From the NCBI GenBank assembly GCA_035479375.1, contig DATIIT010000025.1:1-34167 (forward strand): a stretch of 34,167 nucleotides of DNA. The letters run 5' to 3'. Below the pieces are notes generated by a model. It was not told the origin of the DNA and searched no databases. It saw only the letters and a program-made list of their open reading frames with translations. Source of the stretch: PMNU01 sp035479375. Its GTDB lineage: Bacteria > Patescibacteriota > Saccharimonadia > Saccharimonadales > UBA4665. Position numbers and translations under genes: made by a program. Of the stretch, positions 13,360 through 20,785 are shown one piece after another (position 1 is the stretch's first letter; the number at the start of each line of letters is the position of its first letter).

Positions 13360-16176
13360 TTAGGTGGTTTGCCGCGCGGCTTGCTTGGCGCGGTGCAGCG
13401 CCACGACCACGCCGCGGCTGTGCTTGCGGCTCCAGCGGTGGAACAACCGCACCAACAGATACACCACGGCCGCGCCGGCCGCGCAGAGCCAGTCCGCCGC
13501 GCTCAAATTGTGCGCGTTGAAATACGGCTGCACCCACGGGTTGTAAATGATGTTCAGGATGCAAACCATTGAGCCGGCAAACGCCACCAGCAGCTTTTTG
13601 TTGCTCCACAGGTAGCGGGTAAAGAACGGCTCGCGCTCGCTGGTGCGCACCAGTAGCAGGTTCATAAATTGGCACAGCACAATGCTGAGGTAGGTGAGAA
13701 TGGTGGCCTGGGCGTACAGCGTGCCGTGCGCGGCTACGTGCCGCGGGTCGAGCCCGTGCCGGGCAAAGAACAGCAGGAAATTGGCGTAGGCCAGCGCGGC
13801 GGCAAATAATCCGTAGCCCACAAACTCGCCGATGGTGCGGCCGTTGATGATGTGGTCGTGCAAGTTGCGCGGCCGGTCGTGCATGAGGTCGTTTTGGGCC
13901 GGATCCCAGCCCAGCGCGGTTACGGGCAGCAGCTCGGCAATGAGGTCGATGGCCAAAATTTGTACGGCCAAAATGGCCACCGGGATGTGGAAAATGGCCT
14001 GCGCCGCCAGGCTAATGAGCACGGCAAACAGCTCGCCGGCGTTGTCGGTAAGCGCGCAGCGCGCCGCCTTGGTGATGTTGCGGAAGGTGAGCCGGCCTTG
14101 TTCAATCGCGCCTACGAGCGTGCTAAAGCTGTCGTCCAGCAGCACGATGGCCGCGGCTTGTTTGGCCACGTCCGTGCCGGTGCGCCCCATGGCGACGCCG
14201 ATGTCGGCACGCTTCAGCGCCGGCGCGTCGTTGATGCCGTCGCCGGTCACCGCCACCACTTGGCCGGCGTGTTTGGCCAGCTCCACAATGCGCAACTTGT
14301 CCTCTGGTGCCACGCGCGAGAAGACCACGCCTCCGCGCAGCACCAGCTGCACAATTTGGGCGTCGCTCATGGCTGGCAGGCGCTCGCCGAGCACAATTTT
14401 AATAGCCTCGCCGGGAGGCGCCAGCTGGGCTTTTTTGGCAATGGCCTCGGCGGTAGTGGGGTAGTCGCCGGTGATGATCGACACCTTGATGTGCGCGCCC
14501 TGGGCGGCCACCATGGCGGCCGGGACTTCGTCGCGCAGCGGGTCAACCATGCTGGCCATGCCCAAAAACACCAGGTTTTGCTCCACTTCCTCGAACTTCA
14601 TTTTGGTGGGCTGGGAGCCTTTGGGCAGTTCGCGGTAGGCAAATCCCAGGTTGCGCATGGCCTCAGCGGCGCGCGACTCGTTGTAATGCAGGAAAAACGC
14701 GCGGTCCTTGGCGGTGAGGCTGCGCACCCGCCCGTTTTCCCAGATGTGCGTGCACTTTTCCAGCACGTTCTCCGGTGCGCCTTTGGTGAAGACGGTGAGC
14801 GCGCCGTTATAGCGGCGCACTGAGCTCATGCGTTTGCGTGCCGAGTCAAACTGGAACTCCTTGATTTCCCGGTACTTAGCGTCCAGGCCGCCCGGGTCCA
14901 CGCCGGCTTTGCGCGCCAGGGTAATGAGCGCGCCTTCGGTGGGGTCGCCCACGCAGTACCAGGTGGCGTGCTCGTCGTCTGGCGGGTTGACGTGGGCGTT
15001 GCTGGCCATGGCTGCGGTCTGGAAAAACAGCTGCACGGCGTCCAGTGCTTTGCCGGCCAGGGTGGTGTTTTTGGCGTCCACGATGCCGCCGTTGGCTTCG
15101 TAGCCAGTGCCAGATACGAAGTACTCGGCGCGGCCAACCAAGACGCGCTCCACGGTCATCTCGTTTTTGGTGAGCGTGCCGGTTTTGTCGGTGGCGATGA
15201 TGGTGGTGGCGCCCAGCGTCTCCACCGCCGACAATTTTTTGACCAGCGCGCGGGCGCGGGCCATGCGCCCGGCGGTTTGCGCCAGGGTGATGCTGACCTC
15301 GGCGGCCAGGCCGTTGGGGATCATGGCGGCGCTGATGCTAATGGCAAACAGCAGCGCGGCCTTCAGCCCCAGGTGCGACTGCAGCGCAATGTACGTCAGC
15401 AGCACCGCCAAAATGGCCACGCCCTGCGTCAGCCGTTTGCTTAAATTGTTGAGCTCGCGGGTGAGGGGCGAGGCGTCGGTTTTGGTGCTTTGGCTGAGGT
15501 TGGCAATGCGCCCCAGCTCGGTGTGCATGGCCGTGCCCACTACCACGCCCCGGCCGCTGCCGGTGGCCACGGTGGTGCCCATAAACAACAGGTTGTGGCG
15601 ACCGCCGAGCGGTACGTCGCCGGTGATGGCGTGCACGAATTTGCGGGCCGGCGAGCTTTCGCCGGTGAGGGCGAAATCGTTGGTGCTCAGCTCCTGCTCG
15701 CTAATAATGCGCAGGTCTGCGGGCACGGAGTCGCCCTCTTCCACGTACACGATGTCGCCCGTTACCAGCTCGGTAGAGTCAATATCGATGAGCCTCCCGG
15801 CGCGCACCACCTTGGCGCGCGGCACGGTGAGTTTCTCTAGGCTGGCCATGAGCGACTCAGCCTTGTGTTCCTGCACAAAACCCACCGCGGTGTTGATGCC
15901 GGCGATGAACAGCAAAATAACTGCGGTGCGGTAATCCTTGAGGTACAAAGAAAACGCCGCGCTCACCAGCAGCAAAACCACCAGCAAGTTTTTGAGCTGC
16001 CGCAAAAAGGTGACGATGGCCGGCTCGCGCTTGGTGCGCTCCAGCTGGTTGGCGCCGAATTTGGCCTGGCGGGTGTGCGCCTCGGCGGCCACCAAACCGT
16101 CCGGCGACGTGCCCAGCTGCCGCAGCACCTCCATCGGGTCCACGCGGTAATAGGGGAGTTGCGGCGGTTCGTCCAT
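13360..16176 (-). CDS. P-type cation-transporting ATPase (class II-like)
   Basis: This 938-residue polytopic membrane pump has a cation-ATPase N-terminal domain, an actuator TGES (about residue 170), the phosphorylated Asp330 in ATDKTGTLTKNE, the KGAPE nucleotide-binding motif, GDGINDAP (about residue 640) and a C-terminal six-helix domain. In the ion site, M4 reads MIPNGLAAE, with Asn288 where Ca2+ and Na+/K+ pumps have PEGL. M5 has DNAGELF, and M6 has ILAIDLIAELLPVTALG, closer to the Na+/K+-type IDL than to the Ca2+-type NLVTDG. The transported ion therefore cannot be given. The ATG at 16176 is chosen because TATAAT lies 6 nt upstream. Confidence 0.93.
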   Translation of the reverse strand: MDEPPQLPYYRVDPMEVLRQLGTSPDGLVAAEAHTRQAKFGANQLERTKREPAIVTFLRQLKNLLVVLLLVSAAFSLYLKDYRTAVILLFIAGINTAVGFVQEHKAESLMASLEKLTVPRAKVVRAGRLIDIDSTELVTGDIVYVEEGDSVPADLRIISEQELSTNDFALTGESSPARKFVHAITGDVPLGGRHNLLFMGTTVATGSGRGVVVGTAMHTELGRIANLSQSTKTDASPLTRELNNLSKRLTQGVAILAVLLTYIALQSHLGLKAALLFAISISAAMIPNGLAAEVSITLAQTAGRMARARALVKKLSAVETLGATTIIATDKTGTLTKNEMTVERVLVGRAEYFVSGTGYEANGGIVDAKNTTLAGKALDAVQLFFQTAAMASNAHVNPPDDEHATWYCVGDPTEGALITLARKAGVDPGGLDAKYREIKEFQFDSARKRMSSVRRYNGALTVFTKGAPENVLEKCTHIWENGRVRSLTAKDRAFFLHYNESRAAEAMRNLGFAYRELPKGSQPTKMKFEEVEQNLVFLGMASMVDPLRDEVPAAMVAAQGAHIKVSIITGDYPTTAEAIAKKAQLAPPGEAIKIVLGERLPAMSDAQIVQLVLRGGVVFSRVAPEDKLRIVELAKHAGQVVAVTGDGINDAPALKRADIGVAMGRTGTDVAKQAAAIVLLDDSFSTLVGAIEQGRLTFRNITKAARCALTDNAGELFAVLISLAAQAIFHIPVAILAVQILAIDLIAELLPVTALGWDPAQNDLMHDRPRNLHDHIINGRTIGEFVGYGLFAAALAYANFLLFFARHGLDPRHVAAHGTLYAQATILTYLSIVLCQFMNLLLVRTSEREPFFTRYLWSNKKLLVAFAGSMVCILNIIYNPWVQPYFNAHNLSAADWLCAAGAAVVYLLVRLFHRWSRKHSRGVVVALHRAKQAARQTT

Positions 16177-16182
16177 ATGGGC

Positions 16183-16188
16183 ATTATA
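16183..16188 (-). promoter_or_regulatory. -10 box of the P-type ATPase gene (leaderless)
   Basis: A perfect TATAAT on the minus strand ends 6 nt before the ATG at 16176. It settles the start codon, since an upstream in-frame ATG at 16227 would place the promoter inside the gene. Confidence 0.65.
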
Positions 16189-16286
16189 CCGAAAAGTGCC
16201 TATGCTTGCTGCCACCAAAACACACATACCAAAAAACGAACTTCCAAGGTTTACAACATTGGTTCTTAACAGTACTCTGTATTTAT

Positions 16287-18479
16287 ATGGTAGAGAACGG
16301 CGCGTCCCACTTGGTGGGGGAGGTTACTGCCCCTATACCCGCGCTTGGCGGGCAAGTGTTGCATGGCGCATTCGCCGGCACGCCCTACGCCGAGGCCGCC
16401 GCGTCCGGCGGCCAGGAGCTAGCCACGCAGGTGCTGTGGGCGGCGGCCAACCTCTCCCATGCCCGCGCGTCTGCTGCCGCGCCAGTGCACGCGGAGGTGA
16501 CTGCTTGCGTCCAGGGCGTAGCCTATGGCTGGACGTCCAGCCGCATAGCCCGGAATATGCGTGGCACTGACGCTGAGGAGCGGGTAATGCGGCAGGTTGG
16601 CTTGCTCACGCGGGAGTTGCGCAGCTCGGTAGGCGGGCTGCTGGCCGCTACTCCTGACGCCGGTATCGACACCCTTGTTGCGTCCATGCAGGCCGAGGCA
16701 GTGGCGCTTATGGAAAAGACGCCCTATCCGCGGGCTGGCCCCCGCGGGCAATTGCACCTGGCGATCAGTTTCTTGGCCGACAACGCCAACCCGTATCCGG
16801 GCAGATGGAGGGACCCCGCCGCTGCCAAGCGCCAGGCTCTGCTACACCACATGTCCGACACCAATGCCGCGCCACCGGCGGTGCTGCCCTCGCCAGCGCT
16901 TACCCGCGTACTTGATGACCTGCGCCGCCGCTACGACCAGTGCGTTGCCAAAAACGGTTGGCCAACGGATAGCGAGGCGTATGGGGTAATGGCCGCGCTG
17001 CTGGGCATCGGCGGGCGGCAGGTGCAGTCCTTCCGCGAGCTCCAGGGCCTGGCGCCCCACGATGCCGAGCGGCTCCGGGAGGTATATTCCGCCCACTTGG
17101 CTGAGGTAGCGGCCGAGTTTAGGCTGATGCCGCCGGCCGAACCGCCACCTAAACCGGAGCGCCGCCGCGGCCGCCCGCCCGCCAACCGCACCGCAGTTGC
17201 CGCCGGCGTTGTGGCAGTGGATGGTGCCTCAACCATTATTAAGCCGCAGCTCACTGCGGAGCCTGCTGCGCCTCCTGCCGCCAAGCGTGCCGCACAGCCA
17301 GCAACGCGGCCAGCGGCGGCTAAAACTGTCACCAAGGCCGCTGCGCCAAAAGCAGACACGGCTGCAGAAACCCCGGCTCCGGCAAAACCGAAAGCAGCCA
17401 GGAAAGCACCGCCCACGAAAACGTTAGCCGTTGAAGCGGGCGCCCAGAACGACGCGGTGTTTGCCGAAGATGACCTTATGGCTGCCGAGGCAGAGGCCGC
17501 CGCTGCGGGCGCGGACACCGATGAAGACGACTCCAAAGCCCAAACCGACCAAGCCATGTCCGCCGACGGCGTGCGCGCCTATCTCAATCGCATCCGCCAC
17601 TCAATCCTTACCCGCGAGGAAGAAGTCCAGCTCGCCAAAGAGATCGAGGCCGGCCTGTACGCGGCGCACCTACTAAACTCCCCTGACGGGGTCGTCCCAG
17701 AGTTGCTGGCCGACTACCTATACATTGTGCAGGCAGGTGAGCGCGCCAAGGACGCCCTGCTGAGGCAAAACTTGCGCCTGGCAGTCTTCATCGCTAAGCG
17801 TTACACCGGCCGTGGGATGGAATACCTCGACCTCATCCAAGAAGGCAACCTGGGCTTGATCCGCGCCGTGGAGAAGTTTAACTATGTAAAGGGCTATAAA
17901 TTTTCCACCTACGCCACCTGGTGGATCCGCCAGGCCATCATACGCGCCCTCGACGACCAAGCCCGCACCATCCGTATACCAGTGCACGTGGGAGATGAAA
18001 TCAAAGGCCTGCGGCGGGACAGAAAGGACCTTACTGCGGCGCTCGGGCGTGATCCGGAGGACGACGAGCTTGCCGCCCACATGGGGATTAGCCTCGTGCA
18101 CGTCCACGAGCTGTATGGATACATGAGGCCGGTGGACTCACTTGACGCGCCGGTTAAGGAAGGTGAGAGCAAGACATTAGGCGACCTCGTGGCCGATGTG
18201 GCCGACACCGGGGCGTCTGGCGAACTTGGCGACATCGTGCGCGCCGAGACAGAGGCCAAGGTGCTTGAGATACTCGAGCCACTGCCAGAACGCTGGAGGA
18301 CAGTACTCCTCATGCGCTGGGGCCTATATACCGGCACGCCGATGACGCAGCAAGATATTGCAGAAGTTCTCGGTAGGTCAAATAAGCGGATCGCCCAGAT
18401 AGAGGCCACTGCCAAAAAGAGGCTGGCCGCTATCGGCCGCTTGGACGAGCTGTACCGCTACCTCAAGGGCGAGGCATAG
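16287..18479 (+). CDS. Large sigma-70 family factor A: novel N-terminal domain, altered promoter-reading residues
   Basis: This 730-residue protein has three parts. Residues 1-~280 form a helical region I do not recognise, paralogous to that of the next gene. Residues ~281-420 are an Ala/Pro/Lys-rich linker that begins with an AT-hook-like RRRGRPP (residues 292-298). From ~424 there is a sigma core (regions 1.2, 2, 3, 4). The core resembles actinobacterial SigA/HrdB (EIEAGLYAA, KRYTGRGMEYLDLIQEGNLG). At the -10-reading positions it has Gln549 but Ile552 in place of Thr. In region 4.2 (GRSNKRIAQIEA) the -35 contacts become Asn699, Lys700 and Ala703. The ATG at 16287 is preferred (TACTCT 8 nt upstream), but in-frame upstream starts exist. 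Confidence 0.9.
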   Translation: MVENGASHLVGEVTAPIPALGGQVLHGAFAGTPYAEAAASGGQELATQVLWAAANLSHARASAAAPVHAEVTACVQGVAYGWTSSRIARNMRGTDAEERVMRQVGLLTRELRSSVGGLLAATPDAGIDTLVASMQAEAVALMEKTPYPRAGPRGQLHLAISFLADNANPYPGRWRDPAAAKRQALLHHMSDTNAAPPAVLPSPALTRVLDDLRRRYDQCVAKNGWPTDSEAYGVMAALLGIGGRQVQSFRELQGLAPHDAERLREVYSAHLAEVAAEFRLMPPAEPPPKPERRRGRPPANRTAVAAGVVAVDGASTIIKPQLTAEPAAPPAAKRAAQPATRPAAAKTVTKAAAPKADTAAETPAPAKPKAARKAPPTKTLAVEAGAQNDAVFAEDDLMAAEAEAAAAGADTDEDDSKAQTDQAMSADGVRAYLNRIRHSILTREEEVQLAKEIEAGLYAAHLLNSPDGVVPELLADYLYIVQAGERAKDALLRQNLRLAVFIAKRYTGRGMEYLDLIQEGNLGLIRAVEKFNYVKGYKFSTYATWWIRQAIIRALDDQARTIRIPVHVGDEIKGLRRDRKDLTAALGRDPEDDELAAHMGISLVHVHELYGYMRPVDSLDAPVKEGESKTLGDLVADVADTGASGELGDIVRAETEAKVLEILEPLPERWRTVLLMRWGLYTGTPMTQQDIAEVLGRSNKRIAQIEATAKKRLAAIGRLDELYRYLKGEA

Positions 18480-18546
18480 CACCGGCCGCCGCTAAAACCG
18501 CCCCAGCTAGTTTACAAACCGGCCACAAATCATTAGGGTATAGGGA

Positions 18547-20757
18547 ATGACGGAGATACTTCGGGAGGGAACGGGCGGGCCAGCCGAGCACACTCCGCTT
18601 GTGGACGTCGTCGCTTGGTCGTTCCAGAATTTGTCCCCGGACGAGTCGGCATTTGCCAGAGAGCGCCCGGGGGACGTCCAGGTCCAGGACGCTTTGCAGG
18701 CCGGCGCTAACTTGCGCCACGCACAGCTGCTGGCCAGTGGGGAGCCGCTTTCCCAGCTGGAGACTGGGCTGCTGCACGGTATCGTTGGCGGTAGGAGCGT
18801 TGACACGATAGTCGCCGACATGGAGCGGGCTGGCCACGACGGGGCGAGCCGGGGCAGCATTTATACGGCGCGGGTGGCGCTTGCTCATGTTATCAATTTG
18901 GTGCTTAAAAATGGCAGGCGGCTACAGGGGACTATGAGCCTTGCCGGTTTTACCGCCGCGGCACAGGAAGGGGCGGCCCGGCTAATGGACGGCGTCGTGT
19001 ACGCCGACACCCCATTATCACGAACAGTTAACGGTTTGGCCGACAGCGCCAATCCCGGGCGTAAGGCTGGCCGTGCCGCCAACCCCTTGGCCAAGGCGTT
19101 GGCGCACCATATGTTGCCCAGCGTGCTTGCGCCGCCGTTTGCCTTGCCCTCCGAGGCGTTGGGCACGGTGCTGGAGAGTGTCCGGCAGCGTTACGCGCAG
19201 TGGCTTGATGCTACTGGCGCCGAACGCCCGCCCCAGATAGCTTCCATGATGGACGAGTTGCTTGGCCGGGTAGAGGGCGCCCGTCCGCGCTCGCTGCGCC
19301 ACATCCTGGCCGAGTTTCCCGGATTTGAGGACGGCCTTCTGGAGGAGTATACCGCGCATGTAACGAAGTTTGCGCGGGAGGGGGAGGCGGCGCGCCCGCC
19401 GCGCACAACCCGCGCCGCCGCTGCTGCCGGGGCGGCCGTAGTGAAGCCGGCATCACCTGCAAAGAAAGCGCCGGCCAAAAAAGCTACGCCAGCCACCGGT
19501 AGCACGGCGCCGCCCGGCGCAAAACGCCTGGGGCGCCCACCCGGAAAAGCCGCTGTAGCGGCCGCTGCTGCCCCGGCCGAAGCCGCCGTAGCTGACCCAC
19601 CACCCAATGAAGACGGCTTCGACCTTGCCGAGGCCCGTAAGCTGGAAGCAGGCCTAGACATGAAAGGCCTCATCCCCAAAGATGCCGAGGCCAAAGCAGC
19701 CGTTGCCGTCGCCAGCCTAAGCGACGGCTCCGGCTTCGACTTTGGCTCAGAGGATGACCGCACCCAAGAGGCCGGCGACCTCCAGGAAACACAAGAAAAC
19801 ACCTGGGAGGGCGCGTCCGGCCGGCCAGTAAGCAGCGACAATGTCAAAATATACCTGCGCCAGGCCGGCCGCGCCCCACTCCTCAACGCCGAGCAGGAGG
19901 TGCGGCTGGCAAAAGCGATCGAGGCCGGCCTCTACGCCGCCTTCAAACTACAGGAAGCTGAAGAGGCGGGCGAGACCATTGACCCAGCCCTGCAGCGCGA
20001 CCTGATGCGCGTCGTCCTGGATGGCGAGCGGGCAAGGGCACTCTTTATAGAGTCCAATTTGCGGCTCGTTATCTCCGTTGCGCGGCGGTACACACACCAA
20101 ATGGAATACCTCGACCTCATCCAAGAAGGGAACACTGGGGTGATCCGTGCCGTGGATAAGTTTGACTACGCGAGGGGCTATAAATTTTCCACCTACGCCA
20201 CTTGGTGGATCCGCCAAGCCATCGGCCGGGCCATTGCCGACCAAGCCCGCACCGTCCGCATCCCGGTGCACATGGTAGAGATTATTAACAGGATGAGAAT
20301 TGTTACCACCGAGCTGACTCACGACTACGGGCGCGAACCAACCACCCCCGAAATTGCCGTGGCAATGGGCACCACGGAAGCTAAGGTGGTTGAGATGCGT
20401 GCCTATATCCAGGCCCCTGTTTCGCTTGATGCGTCCGTAGGCGAAGATGGCCACAGCGCATTCCAGAATTTTGTCGTTGAAGAGGACGCCGGGAATGAGG
20501 CGTATGGCCGGGTCGCGTTCCAGGATATTAAGCGGGAAATTGAGAAGGTGCTGGCAACGCTCACCCCGCGCGAGGCAGGTGTCGTACGCCTACGCTGGGG
20601 GCTGAGTGGCGACGCCCCCCGAACACTTCAAGAGGTTGGCATTGTGTATGGGGTGACCCGCGAGCGCATCCGGCAGATCGAGGCCAGGACAATAGCCAAA
20701 CTGTGTCACCCCAGCCCCAGCAGCGGACTCGTAGATTACAGGGACTTCTTCGATTAA
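18547..20757 (+). CDS. Large sigma-70 family factor B: tandem paralog of the preceding gene
   Basis: This 736-residue protein has the same three-part build. The N-terminal ~280-residue region shares ALxHHM...LPS.AL..VL...R.RY with its neighbour. A linker (~residues 279-425) holds an AT-hook-like KRLGRPPGK (326-334), and a sigma core starts near residue 428. The core is very close to actinobacterial SigA/HrdB: LLNAEQEVRLAKAIEAGLYA, LTPREAGVVRLRWGL and a KLCHPSPSS ending. Region 2.4 has Gln557 but Gly560 where Thr is expected. Region 2.3 is one residue short (YTHQMEYLDL). Region 4.2 (GVTRERIRQIEART) is canonical. It starts 67 nt after its paralog, with TATAGG at 18539-18544 and weak Shine-Dalgarno-like GGGA before the ATG. 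Confidence 0.92.
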   Translation: MTEILREGTGGPAEHTPLVDVVAWSFQNLSPDESAFARERPGDVQVQDALQAGANLRHAQLLASGEPLSQLETGLLHGIVGGRSVDTIVADMERAGHDGASRGSIYTARVALAHVINLVLKNGRRLQGTMSLAGFTAAAQEGAARLMDGVVYADTPLSRTVNGLADSANPGRKAGRAANPLAKALAHHMLPSVLAPPFALPSEALGTVLESVRQRYAQWLDATGAERPPQIASMMDELLGRVEGARPRSLRHILAEFPGFEDGLLEEYTAHVTKFAREGEAARPPRTTRAAAAAGAAVVKPASPAKKAPAKKATPATGSTAPPGAKRLGRPPGKAAVAAAAAPAEAAVADPPPNEDGFDLAEARKLEAGLDMKGLIPKDAEAKAAVAVASLSDGSGFDFGSEDDRTQEAGDLQETQENTWEGASGRPVSSDNVKIYLRQAGRAPLLNAEQEVRLAKAIEAGLYAAFKLQEAEEAGETIDPALQRDLMRVVLDGERARALFIESNLRLVISVARRYTHQMEYLDLIQEGNTGVIRAVDKFDYARGYKFSTYATWWIRQAIGRAIADQARTVRIPVHMVEIINRMRIVTTELTHDYGREPTTPEIAVAMGTTEAKVVEMRAYIQAPVSLDASVGEDGHSAFQNFVVEEDAGNEAYGRVAFQDIKREIEKVLATLTPREAGVVRLRWGLSGDAPRTLQEVGIVYGVTRERIRQIEARTIAKLCHPSPSSGLVDYRDFFD

Positions 20758-20773
20758 CCCTCTCTGCGTGGGG

Positions 20774-20779
20774 TATACT
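20774..20779 (+). promoter_or_regulatory. -10 box of polA (leaderless)
   Basis: TATACT ends 6 nt before the ATG at 20786 and supports that start over the in-frame GTG at 20768, which would overlap the promoter. Confidence 0.6.
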
Positions 20780-20785
20780 GGGCAT

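Noticed and set aside
13832..16150. Long plus-strand open frames opposite the P-type ATPase (up to ~320 codons)
   Set aside because: They are antisense shadows of a high-GC gene with clear motifs; products are His/Gly/Arg-rich with no recognisable domain.
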